Source: Otis tarda (taxonomy: Eukaryota; Chordata; Aves; Otidiformes; Otididae). From it: a DNA stretch of 64,000 nt. The notes beneath the pieces are model-generated. The model was not told the DNA's origin. It worked only from the letters and a program-made list of their open reading frames with translations, and did no database searches. The translations under genes and the position numbers were made by a program. Positions 27,701-41,800 of the stretch are shown here, piece by piece; position 1 is the stretch's first letter; each line of letters starts with the position of its first letter. Where the stretch lies: positions 99,174,190 to 99,238,189 of the forward strand of contig CM048553.1 in assembly GCA_026413225.1 (NCBI GenBank), given 5' to 3'.

Positions 27701-30700
27701 CAGAAGTCTTCGGATCATGCATTTTGTGTAGATAGTGTTACACAAAATATTACTGCTCTGTTTTCACTTTTTTCCCCATATTTTCTACATTACCTCTTCC
27801 TATCATCCTATTAACTAGTATATAATCTCTTTAGGGCTAAGCTTTCCTTCTACATTCGTATTTCACACACTTCAGTTCCTATCCTGACTGGCATTAGTGT
27901 AACAGTCATCTTTTTAGAAATGTAGCGTCGGGGCTGGGGGACAGGAAAAGAGGAGTAACAGGTTCCCAGTACTCATAATTTGCAATTCATCAAACTCAAC
28001 AAAGATGAACACACCTTAAAACACTCAAGACGATATAGCATCATTTATAAATGTAAGCAAAACTCTATTGATCTAGTTATGGTCATTTATCACTATTAGG
28101 AACAGGAAAAACAGTTAATTTTGAATCCATTCAAATGAATGAGAGATAGACCTGTAGGTGATCAAGAAGAGTGAATAGACTGTAATTATACTACTTTTAC
28201 TTGAAAATTCACTGCCAAATTATGCGCAATAATTATGCCACTGTTGTACTGAAGCCAAAAGAGAATTAAAAAATGTCCTTTACTTACACTGATTACATGC
28301 TACAATCCTTTCTATGAGACCTAAGAGGACAAAAAAGAATAAAGACACCAAAGTTTCTGTGTTAATCTTCCAACAGAATACCGCAGTAGTTATCAATGAA
28401 TAGCAATTAATGCCCCCTAAAGAATATTCAAAGGAATTAACAACTCTGTGGTCTCCAGAGGGTGAAAGCAGATGCTGCATACTGAATGCTCTCTAGCCTG
28501 TGCCACATGCAAGGTGTACTTTTCAAGATTCAGGAGGCCGTAGATGGTAAGCGTGCCCTCCAGAAGGTCTGCAGGGTTCACGAAGCGACAGCTCTTCTTG
28601 AATGCATTCTCTCATGTTCACCTTCACCTTCTAGTCCAAGTCTTTCTCCCTGCCAATAGCACCCAAGTCAGGGACAGGAAAAGGCACTTGCCAGCTTGAG
28701 GAAGCCCTTATGAAGCCAGTAATGATCCGCCATGCCCAGAACTAGCCTGTCATGACAAAGTGCCTGAATTATAGGGTAGTGTATGAGACTCCTGACTGAA
28801 CATGTGTTCTCCAGCCACTCTACTCACATGTACTGGTGCCTCCTTATGCCAGCAGCCATGTCTACTCATCCAGCTGGCCACTGTGCTGGATTCAGGTGGT
28901 GAGGAAGGAATCATCTAGTTCAACCACCACATGCTGGGTCATTATTTTTATGAAGGGCATTTCTCAGATCCAAGGAATACAACAATACTGAGATTTTAAT
29001 TCACTTCCTACAAGTTTCCACTGTAAGTATGGCACAGTTCAGATTTTATGTCAAGTTGCAACTGGTATCCCCACTGTAAAATGTCTAGTAGAACACAGTT
29101 CTTCAAGGAGCAACAGTAAAGTAAACCTGATGATTGAATTCACTGACACATCCATGGTTGACTCTCATCTGTCTCTTAAGCTCTCTTTCCTTCCTATGCT
29201 GCCTAAAAGAAGCATCTTTTCACTGTGTTTTTTTTTTCTCCTTAGTCCTCATCATGAGGAATAATAATCAAGGACACAATGCTGGTAGCAAGTGGCTTCT
29301 ATGCAGAGCTCTTCTTCATTGGTCTTGCCAAGATGAACAGTGTTGTCCCACTCTTTCCTGCCTAGCATTTTATAGGTGGGGAACCAGAGGCCCCAGAAGG
29401 TGATTTACTGAGCTGGCAAACGACAGAGCCAAATGCCATATCGATCCTGCTGTCACCATCCAGCACTATAGCTAGAAGAAGGTTTGATCTCTAGTCTAAT
29501 CTCAACGATCACTACCGATGTGAGTCATGTTTCCCACGCTGTCACCAATGCCTCACCTGCGTGATGCTGCTAAACAGGGGTCTGAAAGGGGATTTCAGAC
29601 ACCAGCTTTTGCCCCAATTACTCACACAGAGCTAGCACCGTTATGCAGAGATAGACACAGCAATTAGACCTAGGACACACTTCAGGGTTTAAATATTGCT
29701 CCAGTCTCCATACACGCAGGGTTTCACGAAATGACCTTGGATTTTCTGAAGGTGCAGCACAACCACGGCACATTTTGGTTTGAAGCCTTTCCAGGCCTTG
29801 AGAGTGATTTTTAGTTAGTTAGTTAATTGGGGTTTTTTTAAGTTCTTAAAGAGTAGGGCTTTTTTTTTTGGCAATGTAAAAGCAGGAAAGCAACAGACAG
29901 TGCCAGCCTGACTCTCAGAGAGAGACAAGATCTTTAAAATAGTATTTCCGCTCCTTTTGAGGCTACAGCCTGTGGTTTCATCTGAGGTACCTGTGTGGCA
30001 ATCTATTCAAATGAGCCCACAGAAAGTCTCGTACGTTAAAAGATATGCGAAGGAAAGAGGAATTTCCAGTGGAAAATGTGATTGAATGGAGAGACGTTCA
30101 CTTGGACAATCTCTTACCAAAGCACAGCAAACGACTAGAGGTATCTGCCAGTCTTTTTTTCCATGCCATGAGGCACTCTCTCTTTACTGCTTACATCAAT
30201 TAGAACTCATAATGTAATTACTGGGCACATCTAAGCATCATGCCTCCCTTCAGAGAGGCTCACAAGCCTGCCTACTCACATTGAGGTCTGCAAGTAACTA
30301 TGAATCCCCCAGCACTTAGTGATGTGTTTCACACCTCAGCTCTGGGCTCTGAGTGATGTTTTCAGGCTCTTCTAGCCCTGACAATTACAGACACTACCAG
30401 GAACCCTCAGGCTTAGTCAAACATTCTCTTTTTTTTTTATTATTTTATATTAGTAACAACTACTTTTAGAACACAATGCTCACAATTTAGTATGTAGTTA
30501 AGAAAAGAACCCATCTATTAACTGAATATTTCAAAACTATGGTAATAGTACAAAACAGTGTGAATATGTATGTATTTACAGACTTTGAAATCAAATGTTT
30601 TCAAAATTTGCATGTGGGGTTGTCAATGTCTCAGGGAACTTGTATGTGCATGTATATTTATCAGAATCACAAGGATAGGCACTAATTATGCTGATCACTG

Positions 30701-33700
30701 AATTTGTCAACATGCCTGTGTGGTTTTTTTTGAAAACAGAAATGATCTCTAAAGCTGATGCTTAAGGGAAATGTCAGGGGAGACAGGGTCAATTTGAAAA
30801 GGGCAAAGTGAATGAAAATGTTATGGTTTGGGGTTTTGATTTTTGGGGTTTTTCTTTGTTTTTTTTTTCAGACAAGTGTCATACCATTGCTCTTCATCAC
30901 AAATAACCCTTTTTGGTTCAGTAACAATAACTACAAATGCATTTGTTCTATGATGACAGCAGTCTGATTTGGAAACAAGACATTGTCTACCAGAAATAAT
31001 CCCTGTTGTGTCCAAAATCTCCAAAGCAAACCTAGGTCCAGGCCCCTAAAAGAGCTGCCTGAATAGAAGTAAACCAAATACTCTTGCTGATCTGAGCCTG
31101 CTGTTCTGCACCACAGTCCTGCCTGGTGTCACCCCAGCTGCCCATCCCAGTCTCCTCCCTGGTGTTAGCTCTCACGTTCCTCTGCTTTACTGGTGACCCA
31201 GAAGGGTTCACTTCTGTTACGTGGTCAGTTTTCTTATCTGCTTACTGTGCAGGGGTGCCAGAGACACCACAAGAGAAGTGACAGAAATGTGTAACTGGGG
31301 AGGGATATTCAGCAATGGTTCCAACTTAAACATCTTTTATCTGCAGCCTGAGACTTTACAGCTTGTGAAATTATCCAGTAAAGTGCAGTGAAGGGATAGA
31401 AGCAAGAGGTCAGTGCTCAATGGCCTTTATCTCGTCTTTGGAGACTGGGGCACTTCTGCATGCTTGCCTGCCACCTTCATGCACAGCAGGGCCAGTCCTA
31501 GGCTCCAAGGATGCAGCTGTCTTGGGAAGCAGGTTGATAAATGACCACAGCCCTGATGTCTGCTCTGAATACACTGTAGATGCAGAAAGCCAGGTCAATG
31601 AGGGGATGGAGACAGAGGTTTCAACTGAGGTCTTCACTCTCACTCATCCCATTTAACAGCAGCAACACGTTTCATTCCCCAGGCTCTCCGCTGGCTCCTT
31701 TTCCTCCATTCTCCTCTCCCACAACGTGGGTCCTACCCCAGCACCTCACTCTGGAGGTAGGAGCACTGAGCTTGGTTTACAGTGCTAAGAAGCCCTGAGC
31801 AACCTTTGCCATATGGCTGTGAATAGCCCAACTGCAAAGCTGTGATCACAACAGCTGCCAGCACTTGTGATTCACGCAATGCATAACTGCAAAGGCAACT
31901 GCAAAAGCCAGGAGGTACAGGCATCCTCACCCTACCTTAAATGTTCAGCTAGTACAATCTGCAATTACCTGAATGCCTTTGGAGATATGGTAGTGATCAG
32001 CAGTCAGGTTCCTAGACCTACAGCTACCTGCTGCACATGGCCATGGACATATTTGTTGTGGTTCAGCACCCAACAAGGTTATCATGGTTGGTTATCAACC
32101 CAAACAGGCAAACAGAGAATGTCAAAGAGTGATGAAGGATCATACTGAACCTGAAATGATCTACACAGCCCTTCCACAGCAAGCAAAGGAAACAGTCACA
32201 AGGCCAGCATCTTTTTTGGGGTGGTGTCTGCAAAGCTCAAAGCAGCTGAATGGCTCCAGATACCACCAGCACAACTCTCTGTGCTGTTCTGGATCTCAGT
32301 AGTGGGACCACCACAAAGAGCTGCTTGTGGAGCTCATCACAATAGTGGGACAGGGGGTTTTGTGGGTGGTTGTTTTTGTGGTTGTTTTAAAGGCCAAACC
32401 AACCGAAAACTGCAAAAATGAATTTGTATCAAAACGAAGTTTTGCAAAAATGAACACAAATGCAGTCTTTTGCCCAGCTTAGTATATAACTGTAGTTTCC
32501 TCCCATGTCCCAGCACAGACATCTGAACTGGAAACAGGGGTGATCTTAATAAATGGTGTTAAACTGCATATTTTTCATCGAACTGCAAGGGTTGGAAGCA
32601 AGGAGTAGAAAGCTAAAACACCTGTTGCAAGCCTCCTTCAAAAGAAACTATATAATACTAGTTGTAGGCTGTCATAAAAAGCTTTATAGGGCCTCAAAGG
32701 CATTGGGTCAATGTGTTAACAATTTCATTCATATACTTAGTGGAAAATAAAGAGAACAGAACTTCAAGGTATGCTTGTCCCCTGCACACTAAAGCTTCGG
32801 CTGTATTCTTTGATGAATGGCTTTGTGTTGGAAATTCCTTTATAGGTACAGAAAGAGTAAAAAAAAATGAACAACATTGCAGACCTAATATTGAAATAGT
32901 ACCAGTGAAGGGACAAAAGAAAGAGAGGTTCCCCAGGAATGGAGGAATTATTGCTATGTAATCAAAGGACTATTTTTTCTTCTCTGCTTTCTCAAGACAA
33001 AACTTTGGTTCTAGTCTCTCTGAAAAGAACATCTTTGCTTTTCAGGTGATGTCTGCTTCACTCACTGAGCAAAGAAGTGTGAGGAGGGACAGCGTCTGGG
33101 GAGAAACAAAGCCAAGGGCATTTATTGGAAGGTATTAACTATATCAGAAAGAGTACTTCAGACTCTCATTTAATTGAAATCAGAAATGTAGCTGCAGAAA
33201 AGAAACGTCGCCAGCATACCCTAGAGAGCAGTTCTGAAATCTGTGCTACATTGACCACTGACAATCCACAGAGAGCTGGCAGGTCACACCGTGCTGGCTC
33301 TTCTCCTTGTTTCCAGCTGCTAAATTACATTAAAGTCAGCTTAAAATTCATTAAACGCCTTCGTATTATTACTTTTCCATATAAGCAGTTGTTATAGCTG
33401 CTGCAGAGACATTGTGTGACCGTGACAGGGAAGAGAGAGGCCTCAGTAAATATGAATGGGAAAGGAGAGGTGATTTTGACCAGGAAAACACTTGGGACCC
33501 TTTGCTTCAGAATTTAACTGCTCTTCAGAAGATGAAAGCAGCTACACAGTAGATTGTGAATGCAGATGCTTAAATGCTCCAGAGATACCTTCATACTGAA
33601 TGTGGAGGTCACATCTTGTTTTGCAGTTTTATATAAATTCTGAACCAGTGAGAGTCACTACTCTGTGAGACTGTCATTGCAATGATGCTGACCCGGTGTC

Positions 33701-35571
33701 ACTGATAATTACAGGTAATTTCAAGTGCTGTCATTAATTTGCCTTTTTCAATCACTCGGCAAAGCCTTACAGGCTTTGTCCTGTATATAATGGTGTTGAA
33801 GGTAATAAGATTTCTTCCATTGGGGATTTAAAGAATTGGATTTAACTCAGATTTTTTAAAGGCTTTGCACTATTTCTTGCAGATCTTGGAAAAAAATAAT
33901 TTCTTAGCAGTTTTTACCAATTTCCATGAAAAGTTTTTCCAGACCAGGACACAGAGGACTAAAATTCAGGTGTTACAGAAATACTGTTACTCAGTTCAGA
34001 AGGGAAGCTCCACCTATAGAGGGTAGAAGTGGAGGGGAGAGCAGGGGTCCTTGCCTCCACCCCCATATAAGCCTTTTTTGTTTATATGTTCATTTTTTAT
34101 TAAAAAAAAAGCAGAAATATGAAAATTCTTTGCTTGAATTCTGGCCTTTAATGGCATGTCCCATGCAACAAAGAATCAAGTGGCATGAAATAAGTGTGAC
34201 TTTGCCAACTGGACAGAAATGACAGTCCAAGTCCAGTATTAAATGGTATTTTTAAGGGAAACATCAGTCACAGTGCTGTCCATTCATTACCTGCATCATC
34301 TCATGCACATGAGAAAAACATATCAAAGGGCCTTCAACACTACCTTTCAGCCTGACTGAAAGAACAAATCCATGAGTTTTTACAGGAGAGTAAAGTAAGA
34401 ATCTACTGGAGAAAGAAACTCTTTTTAAAACTAGAAAGGAAGATATAAACCCTTTTTAGTGACTCATATGACTTAGAGCTGTAGAGACTTTTTAAAATAG
34501 TATTTGCAATATCTGCAGGGAAGGCTTTCAGAATAGCATCACTAAAAATACCTCAATGCCTTTAAAGATTTACTGTCCATGCCCAGAAATCTCAAAAAAA
34601 AAAAAACCCAAAAAACCGCAGAATATTCAAATAATATAGATTCTACCAGAAAGCCATGCATCTACAAATCTTACAACTGGAGTGCACATGGGAGATGCAG
34701 AGGTCCATACACTAGAAACCCCTTCTGTATGCCATGCAGATCCTCTGCATATGCAACTCCCACTGGTGTCACGCTTGACCCAGGCTACACAATGAAGCTT
34801 CCAGCACACAGTAGGCATGCGTACTGCTGGCTCGTTCTGATCTTCGCTAAATATTTGGAGCTGAATTTGGCTTGTTTGGCAATTCAGGTGCAGCAGAAGA
34901 TATGAAATTTCTCATGATTGTGGGCCTCCTATGTCTCGGGGCTATAGCAAGAGCAGCCACATCAGCTCTTGCAAATGTGCAGAAGGATAACACAAGCCGA
35001 TGAGACCCTCCCAAACCCAAGGGGCTTCTAGAGAACTCGGTTTGTCCTGCAGGTTTCCTCAGTGGAATACCTGCTCCTGTGGAGAGATGAGCTACAGAGC
35101 CACCAGCGCTCTTTGGGAGAAGCAACTCATTTTGCCTTCCTAGGTGGAGCTGTTCTGCCCCCGCATGGCAGGTCACTGCCAGAGCATGGAACCAGACCTC
35201 TGCTTCACCCAGACAAAACCATCGTCTCCTTGCAGGGCATGCCGCAGACTTCATGCCAGAAGGAAGGAACCTGTGTTGGTGTTCAGACCATCGCATTCTA
35301 TTACAATTGCACATGCCAGAAAATGGCAGGACGGAGGCAGCTGAAGGGAGTCTATAAAAAATTAATGGCTGACAGAAATATTGACCTCCAAACAGAGAAT
35401 GGTCAAAAGTGAAGATGCAACAGAAGTGAAAGCTGTGACTTATTACAGGCTTTCTAATAGGTTCTCATTTGGAGTACTGATTTTAAAAGATGAAAAATTA
35501 AAGGCATTTTTAGACAGAATGCAAACTTGACCTCTGGAAAGAGAGGATGCAATTGGGAACAGGGTCCCTGA
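27701..35571. other. gene desert segment with possible conserved elements
   Basis: No supportable gene. Unique AT-rich stretches at 33.13-33.42 and 33.66-33.85 kb contain repeated homeobox-like ATTA/TAAT cores and look like conserved noncoding DNA. A 33-codon frame at 34902-35003 would encode a signal-peptide-like segment and is listed separately. Sequence at about 28.90-28.96 kb may be a faint CR1 remnant. Confidence 0.5.
34902..35003 (+). other. short frame with signal-peptide-like N-terminus
   Basis: An ATG-initiated 33-codon frame reads MKFLMIVGLLCLGAIARA and then a short polar tail before TGA. It has a Lys after Met, a leucine-rich core and small residues at a plausible cleavage site. 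An acceptor-like CAATTCAG lies 14 bp upstream of the ATG. I recognise no family and no downstream exon. A chance occurrence in 64 kb is quite possible, so this is not called as a gene. Confidence 0.15.
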
Positions 35572-35875
35572 TCATAGAATCATAGAATTGTTTGGGTTGG
35601 AAGGGATCTTTAACGGTCATCTAGTCCAACTAGAGACACCTTCAACTGCATCAGGTTCCTCAGAGCCCCATCCAACCTGGCCTTGAATGTTTCCAGGGAT
35701 GGGGCATCCACCACCTCTCTGGACAACCTGTTCCAGTGCTTCAGCACCCTCAGCGTAAAAAACATTTTCCTTATGTCTAGTCTAAATCTACCCTCTTTTA
35801 GTTTAAAACCATTACCCCTTGTCCTATTGCTACAAGATCTGCTAAAAAGTTTGTCCTCATCTTTCTTATAGGCCC
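35572..35875 (-). repeat. CR1 LINE 3' end with ORF2 C-terminus
   Basis: The copy opens with ATCATAGAATCATAGAAT (antisense tail) and retains a minus-strand ORF2 C-terminal frame that reads FRLDIRKMFF, HWNRLSREVVDAPSLE and TFKARLDGAL. It is closely related to the 4.5 kb copy and is 5'-truncated. Confidence 0.95.
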
Positions 35876-38800
35876 CAATGATGTTAACTGCTTCGCAGAT
35901 GCAAAGAATGAGTGAGATACAGAGCCAGATGCTGGACAAGAATTAAGTAGAAAGTTTCCACAGAGGAACTCAGATATAGCCATTGAGGGGAAGAGGAAGA
36001 CTATGTCAGTAGAGAAAATGAACACACAAAGCATGGGAAGTTCAGAGGAGGAGAGTGAAATGCTCCCATGAGATGAGACAGTCTGTCCCATTCCCTCCCC
36101 ACGAGAGCCCAGGCACAACCAGCAGTCACTGGGAGCTGAACAGGGGCCTGGCTGCATTCAGCTGACTCCTCTGAGAGTGGGAAGAAGATCGTGACTGTTT
36201 CCTGACTACATTCAAACAAATGTATAGAGCTTTTATGTGGGCAGGGGAATCTGGTTTTCACACCATATGCTACTCCTTTTGGAGTATAAGTATATAGCTG
36301 AGTAAATGCAAGGGGATGTTTATATGATGAGCATAAAACAGTCTGAAATTACACCAGAAGCCAGTAGTAATAAATAAATTTTGCTTACCATCATGGGGCT
36401 CCAAATTTCTCTTGGCAAACATTAAATTAATCTGCTTGATCTTAAGTGAGATGGCACTTGGACATGGATGGGGGAAAATAGTTATCTTTCAAGATTTGCC
36501 TGAAGTACACTTGTTACTTCACAACCATCCAAAATGTCATAAGTGAAACAAACAGAGAAACAAAACCAAACTAAAATGCAACAAAACCTCACAAAATTCC
36601 GTCACCTCCTAGTCAATGTTCTCTCCCTGCAGTGCTTGTCACCTAAGACATCGTACTCATTGATGCTATATTCATTGGCAAGGTGGCCTCTTGTCATTTG
36701 ATGTAGGGAAGCTGTGACCAAGCAACTAAGCACAATTCTTAAAAGAAAACCTGAAAAAAACAATTATTATAAGTGGCAAAGAAGTGCAGAACTTAAGAGG
36801 GCACCAACGGCTTCATTAACCCCCAGCACTGGGATCCTTCCATCTTGAAAAGTTTTCCATCAAAACCCTTCTTAAAGGTAACAACACAAGGAACAGCACA
36901 GGCTATTAGTATACAAAAGAATAAAGAAGAAACAATTTCACTGTCTCTAGTGACTGACTTTATTAATTGTAGGCTGGGAGGAAAGATGGTCAAAAACAGA
37001 CTACTGTAAGACAAAGGGAAAGCATCTGACAAAAAGAGGTTGTATGTCTCAGGCTGAAACCTCTATTTGTTGGTGTGTACATATAGTATTTGCCACCAGT
37101 TTCTGCTCCTTTCAGTGAATTTCATACTAATCTTATCTCCTATGAAATGAAAGAATTGTTAAAAAATGAATGTTTTCCTGGAAGAAGTCTGAAGAAAGAG
37201 CTTGAGGTGTATTGGTGCACATCCAAATTAGTTCTTTTCTGTTGTTAAAGAGTATAATTGGTGACAAGTAACACTGCTGGTACAGGGGAAAGGCACACAT
37301 ACAACTAGCATGAATTTTCTTAATGTAAAATCTCTGAAGAAAGTTGTCCAACATGAAGGACTGAAAAAGACCCAAACATGATGCAACCATAAAGGCAGGA
37401 CACAGTGCAACTGTGCAGAGAAAGTGATACAACAGTCTATTTCTAGTCAGGGGAGATACCTGTGATTAAATCAGGAGTTGGTGGACATTTGCCATTCTAA
37501 GACTTTCAATCACACCTAAATTTCAGAGTTGCCACAAACGTGTCAATATTGATCCCAAATGGATGCAGGAAGTACACATAAATAGGTGAGGTATCATGTA
37601 TGCACATATATACATATGTATGTCTGTGAACACACATCCCTATATTTAGGAGCACAAACGCAGAGCCACCGATATGTATTGATGTGATTATACATGGATG
37701 TATATCTGCATCTGTAACTACCGATAAAAGTTTGTCACAGTATAAAAATACGGACATATATTGGAGGTTTCTTTCTCTATTCAGAAGAAATAGGAAATAC
37801 GTGCATGAGACAGAGCTGTACGTAAAGATCTGGCAGCCCGACACGCTGAGTAGGCCTGTGCTCTCACTGAAGGCTGAGGCTGCGTTAATGTGAGTTTCCT
37901 TTCAACCATGACAGGAAAGGAGGAGGGAAGTCTGGAAAGCACCATCTGCTTTTCCAGATTGCTGTTAATCTGCCAATAATTCATATTGGATATAAAGAAT
38001 TAATGCTATGGAAAAACATTAAAAATATACAAAGCCTTCATCTTCAGCATATGGAGCAAAGAGCAGCAAAGACTAGGCATCAGGTTGTCCTCATGGGCCA
38101 GGAGGGTGGAGAACCCTCAGAAATCTGTCTTGTGGGTAAAAAGAGAATGAAAATACAGACAGGTATGGAAAAGGAAGGGGATATTCCTCTGATAATCAAA
38201 GAAAGAAACCTGGAAGTCAACAAAAAAAAAAAGCTTTGCAAAGAACATTTTAAGGTTGGACAAGCAACATTGGAGAAGCAGAGCACAGGCCCAGGCATGC
38301 ATAAGAATGAATGAAATCCTGGCTTTGGAGAACGTGCAGGCTATGCTTCGCGAGCTTGTGAGGGCTTCTCTGAGAAAACACACTGGAAACAACCTTGAGC
38401 TAAAGGTCACATGAAGAGAGCCTGAAGTCACTTGGCAAGGGTGGCAGAGTGGCATCAGTGAGACAGCAAAGCGTGGGGCGATACATCTGAGGTGAAACAC
38501 TAATCCCATAACAGTTGATCGTGGTTTTTACATTGACCAGAAAAGGTCGACATATGGTGTGCTGGGAAAGCTGCCAGTAGAAGCACTGCTGGGTTTTGTA
38601 TGTTTTTAATACAAATTTCAACCTTTTCGTTATCTATGCAGCTCTATTAGAGAAAAGTGACTATTACTGCAAGGAGCGATCTCTGCTTCTTACGGCTCCT
38701 CTGAAGACAGAGGTTGAGTCTGAGTAGGAATGAGCTACATACAGGTGACAATTCACTGAAATGGGACTGTTTTGTCCCGTACGTGGTATTCCGGCATGAC

Positions 38801-41800
38801 GTGGGCATAGGAACCTCTGACTACACCTATCCAAGTAAATTGAACAGGGTGCAAGCACAGGCCTGAGCAGCGACAAGCAATTAGCCTTACCACGAAAGTG
38901 CTAGCACCATTTCTAGCACAGTTTTGGCCCAGGCCAAATGTCATTGCTGATCTCTAGGAATGCTTCAAGAGCTAATGCAGGCCAATAGCCATGCCGGATG
39001 CATCCAGCCTCTCTGATAGGGAGGATGGGGTTAAGAGAGTCTACCTTTACGAACACGACCTCAGCCACACCTGTTGGACCCAGGATGAGAAAGCAGTCCC
39101 TAGCCCATTTTATTTAGCAATGTAGATACAGCCTTTGAGTCCTGACTCCATCTATTCATATGTGCCTCTATACTCTGCTCCTATGGCCTTCACACAATGA
39201 CATGCTGCCCTCTTCAGAGCAATTCACTAGTTCCAGCACTTGAATCCAACCAATGCAAACAAGTATGAAGGCTTTTGCATAGGCAAACATGGTAGTTTGG
39301 ATCCATTCTTCTATCCCTCCCTATCCAAGGCAGAAGAGCTTTATAGCTGGGAATAAATAGCCTTTCAAAGCTACTACCTTTGCATTCCTACAAAGGTCCC
39401 TGGTGTCTTGTGCAGTGTGAAATTGACAGCACTTAAGTTTCACACCAGAAGCAAAGGGACTTATCTACTCTGACACTAGGAAAGAAAATCACCGCCCTCT
39501 CCAGGGACAGAAAGCTGGTGCAGCAACATAAGTGATCTGGCAGTTCTTGCATAAACAGGAAGGGAAGGGAAGAACTCCACAAATTTGATGACATGTGGTC
39601 TTTATTTTCAGAGTTGTTTGATTGATGAGTGACTGTGAAGGGGTGCTGTGTACAGGGAGCTCTGCTGATGGGCCTCGTGATCCAAAGCTGGAAGGAGCTC
39701 TAGACTGATATCATTGCTACCTGATGACAATTTTCTGGCTCTGGGGGCTATTTCTTCTGTCAGACATACTGGATTCTGAGTGCAATCTCTCCTTCATTTC
39801 ATATGTCTTTTTTTTTCTCTTAGATTTTTTTTCCTTCTCCTCTCCTGAGTTTTCTTACAGTATAAAATGTGTGAATGGGTATGGGTTATAGTCTGAAATC
39901 ATGAATGCGGTGTCTCAGTTTCACTCTAATTTTTACAATCTTCGCTTCACACACAATAAAAACTACCAGTAAAAGAACTTGTTTTATTCTCCTCTCTGGT
40001 AAGCTTAAGCTGCTGTCGAGAGACCTTCTCGAAAGTTCAGCCTTTGTGAAAAGACTACAAAAGGAGCAGGGGCCAGAGTCTAATGCCACAACACCTTAAG
40101 ATCCTCCATCAGTAAAAGCACAGACTAATGACTCTCCAGAAGCAGGATAGAGTTAGTAAACAATAAAATTTTTGGACCAAATAACATAGCTGTAAAAAAA
40201 TAAAACAGGTAAGATTTTGGACACACAGCCTATCTATGGGGTTCTTTACCATAAGGCAGTCACGGTTTAAAGCTTTAGTATCCTAGGTATTAGCTTTCAT
40301 TTCCACAGATGCACAATGAATTTTAAGGGAAAAAACTCAGCACACTAAGTAATATTCAGTTTACCCGTGACATGCAAAGCACAAATTCCAGAAATTACAC
40401 TTCCAGCTATTTGAAATGCACTTATACTCCATGTACCCAAAGTATATGCTGTTTAACTTAGTGGTTTGTTTTATGAAAAGAAAATGAAAGGCATCATTTG
40501 TATAGCTGCTTAATGTTTTATTCCTGGCTGGGTATTTGGACTAGGAAAACAACAGCTTTCCTTTTGGCTGTTAGTGTTTAATTATTCAATGTTAACAGCC
40601 AAGAAGTAAGCTGTTAGCCCTCCTCCTCTTCTTCACAGCTTTTCTTTCCCTCATGGGTCTAAATCTGTCCCTCACACACATGAAAAGCTATTTGAATTGT
40701 AGGGATTGCATTTTGGCCTCACAGGAAACAGCCTATGGCTTACAGTATTTCCTTTTAATGTCAGTGTGGTTTGTTCTCCAGTCTTAAAATGACACAGTAG
40801 TAGCTTCACTTCATCTGTCTTTGATGCTCTGCTTAAACACCACCACAGACCCTTCTCCTTCACAGACCTGCTCCCAAGCTAAGCTCTCTCTGTACAACTT
40901 CTGAAATGTAATGACCAATGACCAAATCACTGTACCCACTGCTAGACAAAGTAAATCAGCTCTAAACGCGGTGGTTTTTCTCCTGCTTCCTGATAAGTCT
41001 TAACAGCACAAGATCTAACTAGATTGACTCTAGAAGTATTTAAATGTTTCCTTGAAAGATGGCAGATCCTGGTGTCAGAGGATGATGACTGCTTGAATCA
41101 TTCCCAAATAGTATCTCATAAAGTAAACCACATATTCACTATATTTGGGTCAAGTGCATGAAGGCCAAATCCAGTAGCGCCATCTTAAGCAGTATGCAAG
41201 CTGTCTTTATTCCTAAAGATTAAAAAAAGTCATACATCTTGCCTTTCTAGGATGAGAGTAACTCATGACATAATCACAGATCTTCATTGAACAGAGCTTT
41301 CCTCTTTACTCTCTTTTGAAAAAAATCTCTGGAAACAGATCAATCTGCTCCAGCTAAGCATGACAAAAGATAGGTATGTACCCCTCCATGACAGGTCATG
41401 CCGAGCTACTTTTGCTGTATCAGTCAGGGATACACAACCATTCATGGCTGTTTCCTAATCTTTGCTATGAAATCATTGCATTCAGGTTACATTATAGACT
41501 GCTTGAATTCCCATCAGCCTGCTACACTTGAAATGTTAAGGGCAAAAGGAACATATCATATATGCAAAGCCATGAACTTACTGTGAGTCTACCTAAAGTC
41601 TTAACAGTCTAAAGAAAGGATTATCAGTCCAGTTACAATGATGCTAACACTTCACAGTTCAAATTATATTCAGTTGAAATGGTATATACCATTCAGTTAA
41701 TGTTTTGGTATCTCCCCATTTCTCTGGTGGTGTGCTTACCTTTCCACTGTCTCTCCAGGTCTTAATGATGATAGCTTCACTGCAAGGGAGTGGAATAGTC

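Noticed and set aside
35062-35412. 116-codon frame with several cysteines
   Set aside because: The cysteine spacing matches no family I know, the start is a TGG-GTG context without clear signals, and no splice donor connects it to the signal-like frame at 34902. Kept only as a note under that finding.
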